A DNA stretch of 14,328 nucleotides from JAJYVT01 sp035534455 (GTDB taxonomy: Bacteria > Actinomycetota > Acidimicrobiia > Acidimicrobiales > RAAP-2): assembly GCA_035534455.1 (NCBI GenBank), contig DATLRV010000030.1, forward strand, positions 1 to 14,328. Direction: 5' to 3'. How positions within the stretch are numbered: the stretch's first letter is position 1; every line of letters starts with the position of its first letter. Below, in pieces: positions 5,203 through 11,833 of the stretch. The notes below the pieces were generated by a model that worked only from the letters and a program-made list of their open reading frames with translations, did not search any database and was not told where the DNA came from. The translations under genes were made by a program, and so were the position numbers.

Positions 5203-6678
5203 CTACGAGCTGCTGTCCTCTCTTCCTTTGAGGGCGGCGCGCGGCGGTGGCCGCCGGCCACCATGCGCCGCATCGTCGAGGCCGCCGGCGTGCGCCGGCC
5301 CTGCGTTCGGCTCAGCGCGCCAGTGGCCCTTCACCTCGGTGCCATCTCCGCGCCGGTACGGCTCGACCCAGACGTCGCCGCCTGCCGAGCGGGGCCCGTT
5401 CCCCGTCGCTGAGACCGCGAAGGTCACGACGGCGCCGGCGACGCGCTCGCGCAACGCCCGCGCACGGGCACCCAAGAGCTCGACGAGCTCGGGCGGCGAC
5501 CAGGGCGACGCCACGGCCTCGGCGTCGATCGCGTCGGGCAGCACCTGCGCGACGCTGCGAACCGCCTGCCACGCCGTGGCCTCCGAAAGCCCCCACGACA
5601 CCGCCTCTGCGACGAAGTCCTCCGGGCGGACCTCGTCCACCGACCGCCTGCTGTTCACGAACATCCCGGGGACAGACGACACGTGCGGGTACCCCCGCGT
5701 GGACATGACGTCGTAGAGCGGGGCAAGACGGATCGATCCCTCCCGGTCGTGGAGCACGCTCACGTTCTTGCCGTGGCGGTCGGCATCGCCGAGCGTGATC
5801 GTGAACACACAGGCACGGAGCAGCTCGACGACGTCGTCGCCCGGCGCGCGCCAGCGGCGGAGGACGCCCGCCACCTCGCGGAGCGACGGGCCGCCACGCT
5901 CTTCGTACTTGCGCTCGGTCGGGACCGAGAGCGCCTGGCACATGTCTTCCTGATGGACGCGGGAGACCTCGCCAGAGGACGTCGCGCGGTCGAAGCGTTC
6001 GACGACGAGCACGCGTCGACCCCCGATGACCGCGACCTCGCAGTTTGCCGCTCGCAGGCCGACGCGCCGGGCGAGTCGCATGCAGAAGGCTTCGTTCTCG
6101 ACCGAGCGGTCCAGCCCGGGGATCGGCGGCTTCAGGAGGTGCGTCGACGGCACGCCGCCTGCTGGCAGTGCCCAGCCGCCGTTTGCGAGGCGGGTGAGGA
6201 GGAGCTTGTGCTGGAGCCCGGGCAGGGAGAGCCGGACCAGGTCGTCGACGCCGAGCGGCGCGACGCGCAGCTGCTCGATCCGTCGCGCCACCTCCCCGTC
6301 GTCGACGGGCCGGGCGTCGTCGAGGCGCGCGTGCCGTGGCGGAGGCTCTGTCAGCGGTTGGATCACGAGCGCGCCCGCGCAGTCACGCCCGAGCGCGCCG
6401 AGGAGGCCGAACGTGTCGGTGTCCCTCAGGCCGAGGTCGAACGCGACCATGCGACGGACCTCGCCTTCGGGCAGAAGCCCGTCGAAGAAGGGGAACACGC
6501 GTCGGTGCCGGTGCGGTCGGAGGCTGAGCGGCAACGCGAGGGAGACGAGCGGGGTGTTGAGCGGCCATCGTCGCCGGGCGATCTCGGTGTAGGCGAGCGA
6601 GAGCTCATCGCGGCGCGCCTCGAGCGTCGCCACGTGCTCGCCGTGGAGCCAGACCGCGAGCGGCACCGCGGCGGCCAC
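5203..6678 (-). CDS. hipA: HipA-family serine/threonine kinase toxin
   Basis: A 491-residue HipA kinase. In E. coli, HipA phosphorylates glutamyl-tRNA synthetase and causes growth arrest and persistence. Domains: HipA N-terminal subdomain (about 8-105, with FPFFDGLLPEG) and kinase core (about 145-420). Visible motifs against E. coli HipA: the autophosphorylation loop LSLPGLQHK with Ser151, ATP-binding Lys183 in STHLLKPP, VERFDR, HQEDMCQAL, catalytic GDADRHGKN (Asp300, Asn305) and metal-binding Asp323 in LAPLYDVMST. All key residues are present. It is longer than E. coli HipA (about 440 residues), with a C-terminal extension of roughly 50 residues rich in Gly, Pro and Arg. The GTG start (6676-6678) lies 3 nt after the hipB stop, so the pair is co-translated. 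A long open frame on the + strand across this gene is a codon-bias shadow. Confidence 0.9.
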   Translation of the reverse strand: MAAAVPLAVWLHGEHVATLEARRDELSLAYTEIARRRWPLNTPLVSLALPLSLRPHRHRRVFPFFDGLLPEGEVRRMVAFDLGLRDTDTFGLLGALGRDCAGALVIQPLTEPPPRHARLDDARPVDDGEVARRIEQLRVAPLGVDDLVRLSLPGLQHKLLLTRLANGGWALPAGGVPSTHLLKPPIPGLDRSVENEAFCMRLARRVGLRAANCEVAVIGGRRVLVVERFDRATSSGEVSRVHQEDMCQALSVPTERKYEERGGPSLREVAGVLRRWRAPGDDVVELLRACVFTITLGDADRHGKNVSVLHDREGSIRLAPLYDVMSTRGYPHVSSVPGMFVNSRRSVDEVRPEDFVAEAVSWGLSEATAWQAVRSVAQVLPDAIDAEAVASPWSPPELVELLGARARALRERVAGAVVTFAVSATGNGPRSAGGDVWVEPYRRGDGTEVKGHWRAEPNAGPAHAGGLDDAAHGGRRPPPRAALKGREDSSS

Positions 6679-6681
6679 GGG

Positions 6682-6915
6682 TCAGCTCCCTTCGGCGACG
6701 AGGAGGACGTCGACGCCGAGTTGGTGGAACGCCTCGAGGAGGCGGGCGAGCTGCTCGGTCACGCGCCCGCGCTCGAGCTCCGAGAGGTAGGAGCGGTGGA
6801 CGCCCATCGCCTCGGCGAGCTGTGCCTGCGAGAGGTGGCGCGCCGCCCGGAACTCGCGGACCGCCGCTCCGAGGGAGGCGGCGTCGTTCACCCGGAAGGT
6901 GAGCGGCTGTGGCAT
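6682..6915 (-). CDS. hipB: HipB-type antitoxin, XRE-family helix-turn-helix
   Basis: A 77-residue Cro/C1-type regulator. The helix-turn-helix covers residues about 28-50 (LSQAQLAEAMGVHRSYLSEL, then ERGR). The C-terminal FHQLGVDVLLV strand is typical of HipB dimerisation. HipB neutralises HipA and represses the operon by binding inverted repeats upstream. The ATG at 6915 is preceded on its strand by a region dense in TCCCGACA-type repeats. It sits directly upstream of hipA with a 3-nt gap. Length is slightly below E. coli HipB (88). It seems intact. Confidence 0.88.
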   Translation of the reverse strand: MPQPLTFRVNDAASLGAAVREFRAARHLSQAQLAEAMGVHRSYLSELERGRVTEQLARLLEAFHQLGVDVLLVAEGS

Positions 6916-6941
6916 GGACCCTGCACCTCGTTGTCTGGATC

Positions 6942-7015
6942 TCCCGACATCCTATCAGATACGGCCCGACGTCGGGATTCTCCGACATAGTGGCTCAACC
7001 GGGGAATTGTCGGGA
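6942..7015 (-). promoter_or_regulatory. Candidate hipBA operator cluster
   Basis: Four related sites lie within 75 nt upstream of hipB: TCCCGACA at 6942-6949, a perfect 12-bp palindrome CCCGACGTCGGG at 6965-6976, TCCGACA at 6981-6987, and TGTCGGGA at 7008-7015, the exact reverse complement of the first site. On the minus strand a TAGGAT hexamer near 6955-6950 is a fair -10. The spacing and symmetry suit cooperative binding of HipB dimers. The rest of 7016-7193 holds no gene I can support. Confidence 0.6.
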
Positions 7016-7193
7016 TTCGAAGACGAGCGGGCCGCTGCGGATGCCCGTCCGGAAGTTCACCCTGATCGCGTTCGCGGTGCCCGAACCGGGGCACCGCCGC
7101 ACCGGCACCGCACCCCATCGATCGCGGCACGGCGGGTCACCGGCTGGTCATGAGCGGGTAGCGTCGGCACGGAGGCGGCGACCGCTCACGCGC

Positions 7194-7453
7194 GTCGAAG
7201 GGTTCGACGTCGGACGAGACCTCGTCGGCATCGACCGCCCCGTCCAGATCCTCACCCCCGAAGGAGAGCGGACGCGCACGGACTGCCCAGCCGGCCTCGG
7301 TCCGGATCGTCGCCGTCGCATGCTCACCGACATGGGCGTCTCACCCGCCGGCTCGACACCGAGCTCGTGAACCTGCAGCGGCAGGGTCAGCTGGCCCTCT
7401 ACGCCTCGTGCCTCGGGCAGGAGGCCGCGCAGGTGGGCGTCGCCTCCGCCATG
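7194..7453 (+). pseudogene. 2-oxoacid dehydrogenase E1 alpha subunit, N-terminal remnant
   Basis: E1-alpha (thiamine-diphosphate decarboxylase half) of a pyruvate or branched-chain 2-oxoacid dehydrogenase complex. One frame gives VEGFDVGRDLVGIDRPVQIL then TPEGERTR; after a frameshift near 7330-7345 the next gives LTRRLDTELVNLQRQGQLAL then YASCLGQEAAQVGVASAM. Both are characteristic of the E1-alpha N-terminus. The protein then switches without a stop into E1-beta sequence at about 7453. Roughly the last three quarters of E1-alpha, including the thiamine-binding GDG...N region, are gone. No start with a ribosome site is visible; the nearest ATG (7150) runs into a TAG. Confidence 0.75.
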
Positions 7454-8073
7454 TCGGAGCAGATCGACCTTCCGGTCGTCGTGCGGATCCCGTCGTTCGG
7501 GGGGATCGGGTCCCCCGAGCACCACTCCGAGTCGCCCGAGACCTACTACGCGCACACCGCCGGATTGAAGGTCGTGACGCCGTCGACCCCTGCGGACGCC
7601 TACTCGCTCCTGCGAGAGGCGATCGAGCGCCCGGACCCCCGTCATCCACCTCGAGCCCAACCCGCGCTACTGGGCGCGCGAGGACGTCGACCTGCCGGTG
7701 CGGACCGTCGATGGACCGCGCGGTCGTGCGGAGGGCCGGTGGCGCCGTGACGATCGTCGCCTACGGGCCGACGGTCGCCACCGCGCTCGAGGCCGCCGAC
7801 CTGCGGTCGCTCGCGCCCCTCGACCTCGACGCCGTGGTCGAGTCGGTGCAGAAGACGGGACGCCTCGTCGTGGTCCACGAGGCGCCGAGGACCCTCGGCG
7901 TCGCAGCCGAAGTCACGGCGGCGGTCCAAGAGCGCGCCTTCTACCACCTCGAGTCGCCCATCTTGCGGGTCACGGGGTTCGACACCCCCTACCCGCCGGC
8001 GCGGCTCGAGGACGGCTGGCTGCCGGGCGTCGATCGCGTCCTCGACGCCGTCGAAGAGGCCTGGTCCCACTGA
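7454..8073 (+). pseudogene. 2-oxoacid dehydrogenase E1 beta subunit, frameshifted C-terminal remnant
   Basis: It begins mid-gene with SEQIDLPVVVRIPSFGGIGS, then HHSESPETYYAHTAGLKVV and TPSTPADAYSLLREAIERP, in frame with the E1-alpha scrap. It shifts near 7636-7640 (in a CCCCC run) to PVIHLEPNPRYWAREDVDLP. It shifts again near 7710 to the frame ending at 8073 (VTIVAYGPTVATALEAADLR, then SLAPLDLDAVVESVQKTGRL, VVVHEAPRTLG, FYHLESPILRVTGFDTPYP). The N-terminal third is missing. About 15 residues usually present between ALEAA and DLRSL are also missing. E1-beta normally pairs with E1-alpha in the alpha2beta2 decarboxylase; this copy cannot encode a working subunit. Strong conservation of the remaining pieces suggests fairly recent decay. 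Confidence 0.8.
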
Positions 8074-8092
8074 TGCCCGAGGCGGGCGTGTA

Positions 8093-9594
8093 GTGGAGCG
8101 GGACCTCCTCCTCCCGACGTGGGCGAGGGCCTCGAAGACGCCACCGTGGTCGAGTGGCACGTCCGCGAGGGCGACGCCGTGGCGCTCAACCAGCGACTCG
8201 TCACGATCGAGACCGCCAAGGCCGCGGTCGAGCTGCCCGCGCCCGTTCCAGGGGCAGATCGTCCTCCTCAATGCACGGCCCGGGGAGAGTTTGCGCGTCG
8301 GGGAGCTGCTCGCCCGGTTCGACATCGACGGCGGAGCTCCTCCTGCGGGACCCGGCCGTGAACGTCCAGCGGCTGCGCCCGCCCCGTCGCCGCGGGGTGC
8401 GGTGCCCGCCGCCGGTCGGGAGGCCGGCGGACGTGCAGCCGCCACCGCCCCGGCGTCCCCCGGAGCGAGCCAGGGGACCGAAGGCCTCGACGGCGGCCAG
8501 GAGGACCGGGTGCACGGCGCCCGGTCTTCGTCGGCTACGGCGTGAACGACGACGTGCGGGCGGCACGAGGCGGTCGCCGGTGGCGCGCCGAGCGCCCGCC
8601 GGGGACGAGACCCGAGCCGCCGCCGGAGCGCCCGCCGTTGCCGGGGACCGAGGTGCCGGCCGCGCCAGTGCATCGGGACAAGCCCCTGACCAAGCCGCCG
8701 GTGCGCTGGCTCGCTCGGACTCTCGGGGTCGACCTCGCGCAGGTGCGCCCGAGCGGGGGCCGCGGCGAGGTCACGCGCGAGGACGTTCGTGCCGTGGTGG
8801 AGGAAGGGCGGGGGACGGGTCGCCTGCGGGCGGCCGGCGAGGGCGACGCCGGGAGGGCGCCGGCGGCGGCCGAGTCCCGCGAGGAGGTCGAGGAAGTCGA
8901 GGAGATCGAGGTGGTCGGCATCCGGGCACGCATCGCCGAGCGGATGAGCGCCTCCCGTTCGACCATCCCCGAGGCGACCTGCGGGCTTTGGGTGGACTTC
9001 GAACGGCTTCTCGAGCTGCGGGGGACCCTCCGGGACGACATCGGTGACGCCGGCGCCGACTTCCTCACCCCCTTCGCCCTCCTCGCGTGGATGGTGCCCG
9101 CCGCCCTGCAGGCGTCGCCGCTCCTGAACAGCACCTACGACGGCACCCGCAAGGTGATCCGCGTCCACCGTCACGTGCACCTCGGGATCGCGACGAGCAC
9201 CGGGCATGGCTTGCTCGTCCCCGTGGTCCGCGACGCGGACGCGCTGAGCCTCGTCGAGTTCGCATCCGAGCTGGCCCGGCTCGGCAGGAGGGCGCGTGAC
9301 GGAAGCCTCGCGCCGGGCGAGCTGATGGGTTCGACCTTCACCCTCACCAACTACGGAACGCTCGGCCTCGACGACGGCAACCCGGTCATCAACGCCCCCG
9401 AGGCGGCCATCTTGGGCGTCGGGACGGTCCGCGAGCGGGCCGTCGTGTGGGAAGGGAATCTCGCCGCCCGCAGGACGGCGAAGCTCATCTGCGCGTTCGA
9501 TCACCGCGTGGTGGACGGCGCCGAGGCGGCGGCCTTCCTGGGCCGGCTGCGGGCGACCGTTGAGCGCCCGGAGCTCCTGCTCGCCCGGGGCTGA
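8093..9594 (+). pseudogene. 2-oxoacid dehydrogenase E2 acyltransferase, frameshifted in lipoyl and linker region
   Basis: The E2 core enzyme moves the acyl group to CoA. From GTG 8093 the frame gives ERDLLLP. It then shifts to DVGEGLEDATVVEWHVREGD and TIETAKAAVELPAP, the lipoyl domain with its lipoylated Lys. It shifts again near 8243 to FQGQIVLLNARPGESLRVGE and LLARFDIDGG plus an Ala/Pro linker, and again near 8500 to VFVGYGVNDDV. From about 8542 to 9594 one frame is intact: peripheral-subunit-binding domain (KPPVRWLARTLGVDLAQVRP), then catalytic domain with ERMSASRSTIPEA, GHGLLVPVVRDAD, STFTLTNYGTLGLD and the active-site FDHRVVDGAEAAAFL (His at 9502). At least three frameshifts within 450 nt separate the lipoyl and core parts. 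A product from GTG 8542 (350 residues) would lack a lipoyl domain. Sequencing error could explain some shifts but not the loss in the neighbouring E1 genes. Confidence 0.8.
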
Positions 9595-9711
9595 AGCCTC
9601 GGGCGGGGCGGGGTGGCCCTGACCTGATCTGGGACGGTCTGTCCTCCCATCGTTCGAGGGCGACGACGTGAATCGCCGACCAGCAGTCATGGCGCGCCCG
9701 GCTACGCCAGC

Positions 9712-10206
9712 TCAATCCCCTTCGAAGGTGTGTGGGGCATCGTGAAGGCCGAGGAGCTTGCCAATCTCTGTCCCGAACCGTCGACGACATGGAGCAGGTC
9801 CGCCGATGACGGGCTGTGCCGCATCGAGGCAAGGGGCGTCCATCTTGGTCCCGTCGAGTGCGACGAGGCCGACGCCGGTCATCCCGGCCTTCGCACATAG
9901 CGGAGCGACGTCGTGAAGAGGGTCTTCAAGGCCTCTTCTTGACGTTCACGGAACCGGCGGATCGCGTGTGGTCCGGGAACGGCCCGGTACAGATCACAAG
10001 GAAGGCGACGTCGACCTGGCAGGCCTGCTCGATCTGGCGGGAGGACGGGTGCAGAGACAGTAGGCGAGCCACCATCGTCTTGGGGTCGAGCGCTGCGCCG
10101 CCTCAGCCGTCGTCGAGGTACCCCGCGTAGAACGCGGTGAGGTCTGTCTCTTCCTCCGCGTCGAGGACGAACCACGCCAGGTGGTCTTGGTCAAGTCGCG
10201 CACTTC
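9712..10206 (-). pseudogene. IS1182-type transposase pseudogene (copy B)
   Basis: Reading down the minus strand from about 10206: DQDHLAWFVLDAEEETDLTA then FYAGYLDDG, a stop, GGAALDPKTMVARLLS, a small deletion, SSRQIEQACQVDVAFLVICT, then a frameshift. It continues HAIRRFRERQEEALKTLFTT, then a third frame, CAKAGMTGVGLVALDGTKMD, to a stop at 9712-9714. These are the N-terminal helical region and the first catalytic Asp region (VALDGTK) of IS1182-type transposases. One in-frame stop, one deletion and at least two frameshifts make it dead. The C-terminal half (second Asp and Glu) and the IS ends are not visible. The stretch 9595-9711 holds nothing else I can assign. Confidence 0.8.
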
Positions 10207-10414
10207 CCGCGCGCGCTGCCAGGGATCATGCAGATCGATCCGGGGGTTCGTGCAACAGCGTCGATTGACAGGAATTTGGCCTCGCAAAGATTCTCACGTG
10301 ACATACAGACCGTAGAACCTTTTCGGAGCGGTGGACTCGTGCCACCGGGAACGGAGATCGGTCAACTCGGGCGCTGCTTCCCGTGCGATCTCGCCAATCG
10401 GGAGAGGGCGGTCG

Positions 10415-10957
10415 ATGGGAACACGGCGACAGGGGGTCGCGGGTCTGCGGGGATCGGCGACGCCGCCGATCCGCGCGGACGCTGCCCCCGACGTGCACCC
10501 CTCCCCGTCCTCCCCCAAGGGCCTGCGACGGGTGCTCCTCCGTCGCCGCAACGAGCGGACCATCGGCGAGCAGGCGCTCGTCCAGGTGCGCCGGATGCCG
10601 GTGTGGAAGTCGATCCTCGTCGCCGTGGCGACGCTCGGCTTCGTCCTCGGCATCGCCCTGGCCGAGATGGTCGGAGTGGGGGCGATCCTCCGCACGATCA
10701 ACCCCGCCAGGCACGTCGACATCTACCACGCGCTCCACAACCAGCTGGTCGTGGGGTCCCTGATCGGCATGTCCCTCCTCTGGCTGCTCCCGCCCCACCC
10801 GTGGGCGCAGCGGCTCGTCGAGGCGACCCACCGAGAAGAACCGGCGCAGACCGCCGGCGCGGCGGGAGAAGGGGACCGCAAGGTCGCCTCGCTCTCGGTG
10901 TACCCGCGGGGGGACATGCCTCCCCGGCGAGACGAAGCACAGGGGGTCGGCGGATGA
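10415..10957 (+). CDS. Two-pass membrane protein of unknown function
   Basis: A 180-residue protein. The ATG at 10415 is preferred over the earlier ATG at 10331 because GGAGAGGG lies at 10401-10408. The N-terminal 60 residues are basic and Pro-rich, followed by transmembrane segment 1 at about 67-92 (ILVAVATLGFVLGIALAEMV), a 16-residue loop holding ARHVDIYHALHNQ, transmembrane segment 2 at about 109-126 (VVGSLIGMSLLWLLPP), and a hydrophilic C-tail. Both tails are probably cytoplasmic. No family is recognised. It stands about 100 nt ahead of the three SipW-type substrate genes on the same strand with no hairpin between, so it may be first in their operon. A role in assembly or sorting of these substrates is only inferred from position. 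Confidence 0.6.
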   Translation: MGTRRQGVAGLRGSATPPIRADAAPDVHPSPSSPKGLRRVLLRRRNERTIGEQALVQVRRMPVWKSILVAVATLGFVLGIALAEMVGVGAILRTINPARHVDIYHALHNQLVVGSLIGMSLLWLLPPHPWAQRLVEATHREEPAQTAGAAGEGDRKVASLSVYPRGDMPPRRDEAQGVGG

Positions 10958-11055
10958 GATGACGACCTCCTGAAACCGACTACGCAGCACACGCAATTCG
11001 AACAGCACAGCAATCGAGCAACACGAACATCCAAGTCAACCGAAAGGAACATCGA

Positions 11056-11514
11056 GTGAGACTTCCGAAGTTCAGCAAGAAGGTGATGGCCATCGGCGCA
11101 GCCGCTGGCATCGCGATGGGTGCGGCCGGCATCGCTGCGGCGTACTTCCCGACGACGGGAAGTGGCAGCGGTACAGCAACCGCCTCGATCCAGGGAGTGA
11201 AGCTGGCCGTCAACGGGACCGCGACCGTGCCGGTCGGGACAACGATCCACGTGCACATCAACGCGTACAACCCGAACCATGCGAAGGCGACAATCGGCGA
11301 CGTGACGCTGACCAACCTGGAGCCCGTTAAAGTTACATGTCCTCCAGGGTCGTTCACGACCACGGCAGCGTCCAACCCGCTCTTGGTCACAGCCGGGCCC
11401 GGGAGCTTCAACTACACGACAACAACGGTGACGCCGACCATCACCCTGAACACAATCACAGGGCAGACACAGGCGAGCTGCCTCACAGGCGTCACGTTCA
11501 CAATCACAAGCTGA
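11056..11514 (+). CDS. Exported protein with SipW-cognate signal peptide (camelysin/TasA-like)
   Basis: A 152-residue secreted protein. The GTG start (11056) follows GAAAGGA with good spacing. The N-terminus is basic (KFSKK), residues 10-28 are hydrophobic Ala/Gly-rich, and the segment ends AAAYFPTTGSGSGTATA. The A-Y-F plus Gly/Ser/Thr stretch is the mark of signal peptides cut by SipW-type peptidases, as in TasA and camelysin; cleavage is expected just before or after Tyr30. The mature part (about 120 residues) is Thr/Val-rich beta sequence with IHVHINAYNPNHAKATIGDV, suggesting an immunoglobulin-like fold, and two Cys (VTCPPG, ASCLTG) that may pair. It probably makes a monomer of a surface layer or fibre, though this is inference. 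A hairpin at 11526-11552 follows the stop. Confidence 0.78.
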   Translation: MRLPKFSKKVMAIGAAAGIAMGAAGIAAAYFPTTGSGSGTATASIQGVKLAVNGTATVPVGTTIHVHINAYNPNHAKATIGDVTLTNLEPVKVTCPPGSFTTTAASNPLLVTAGPGSFNYTTTTVTPTITLNTITGQTQASCLTGVTFTITS

Positions 11515-11525
11515 AAGGTGTTGCC

Positions 11526-11552
11526 CGGGCTGGCGCGAGAGCGCCTCGCCCG
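11526..11552 (+). terminator. Hairpin after the first SipW-type substrate gene
   Basis: CGGGC (11526-11530) pairs with GCCCG (11548-11552), and GGCGC (11532-11536) with GCGCC (11541-11545) around a GAGA tetraloop. It starts 12 nt after the stop codon. There is no U-tract. It could terminate, or reduce readthrough so that the first substrate is made in excess over the following ones. Confidence 0.45.
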
Positions 11553-11692
11553 TCGAGCTGGTCACACGATCGGGTCACGGAGGGTCGGCTCCGTGGTCCG
11601 GTCGACCAGCAAGTGTGTGAGCACAGCGTCGAGTCCCGGAACACCTCCGGGGTTCGCCGGTGTCCTCACGATTCACAGGGACAGGAGAAGAC

Positions 11693-11833
11693 ATGAGGTT
11701 CGCGAGAAGCGAGGAAGGGACAGAGTGGACGGCGGGCATGGCTGCCGCGCTCTCCACCCCGTTCGCCTCGACGCGCCCCGTTCCTCGCCCTGAGGACCTC
11801 GACCGTTGCGACGAGCGCGGGAACGGCAACTGA
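11693..11833 (+). CDS. 46-codon mini-ORF translationally coupled to the next substrate gene
   Basis: ATG at 11693 is preceded by GGGACAGGAGAAG, one of the best ribosome sites in the window. The frame encodes 46 residues (starting MRFARSEEGTEWTAGMAAAL and ending DLDRCDERGNGN) and stops at TGA 11831-11833. The next gene's ATG is 11833-11835, so they overlap as TGATG, the classic arrangement for termination-reinitiation. The following gene has no ribosome site of its own, which supports real translation here. The peptide is hydrophilic apart from a short Ala/Leu stretch and has no known domain. It may be a regulatory leader, or the worn start of a former gene. Confidence 0.5.
   Translation: MRFARSEEGTEWTAGMAAALSTPFASTRPVPRPEDLDRCDERGNGN

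Noticed and set aside
5683..6990. A 435-codon open frame on the plus strand over hipA and hipB
   Set aside because: The minus strand encodes unmistakable HipA and HipB motifs. The plus frame has no features beyond charge-rich shadow sequence.
7367..7750. A novel E1-alpha/E1-beta fusion protein as a functional gene
   Set aside because: The joined piece lacks the cofactor-binding regions of both subunits and runs into frameshifts, so decay is the simpler explanation.
8093..8545. Programmed ribosomal frameshifting in the E2 gene
   Set aside because: Several shifts in both directions occur, no slippery site with a following structure was identified, and the neighbouring E1 genes carry deletions.
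7642..9690. A 682-codon open frame on the minus strand across the dehydrogenase remnants
   Set aside because: It is antisense to clear E1-beta and E2 protein sequence. Its translation is Arg/Pro/Gly/His-rich with no domain, a usual effect of GC-rich codon bias.
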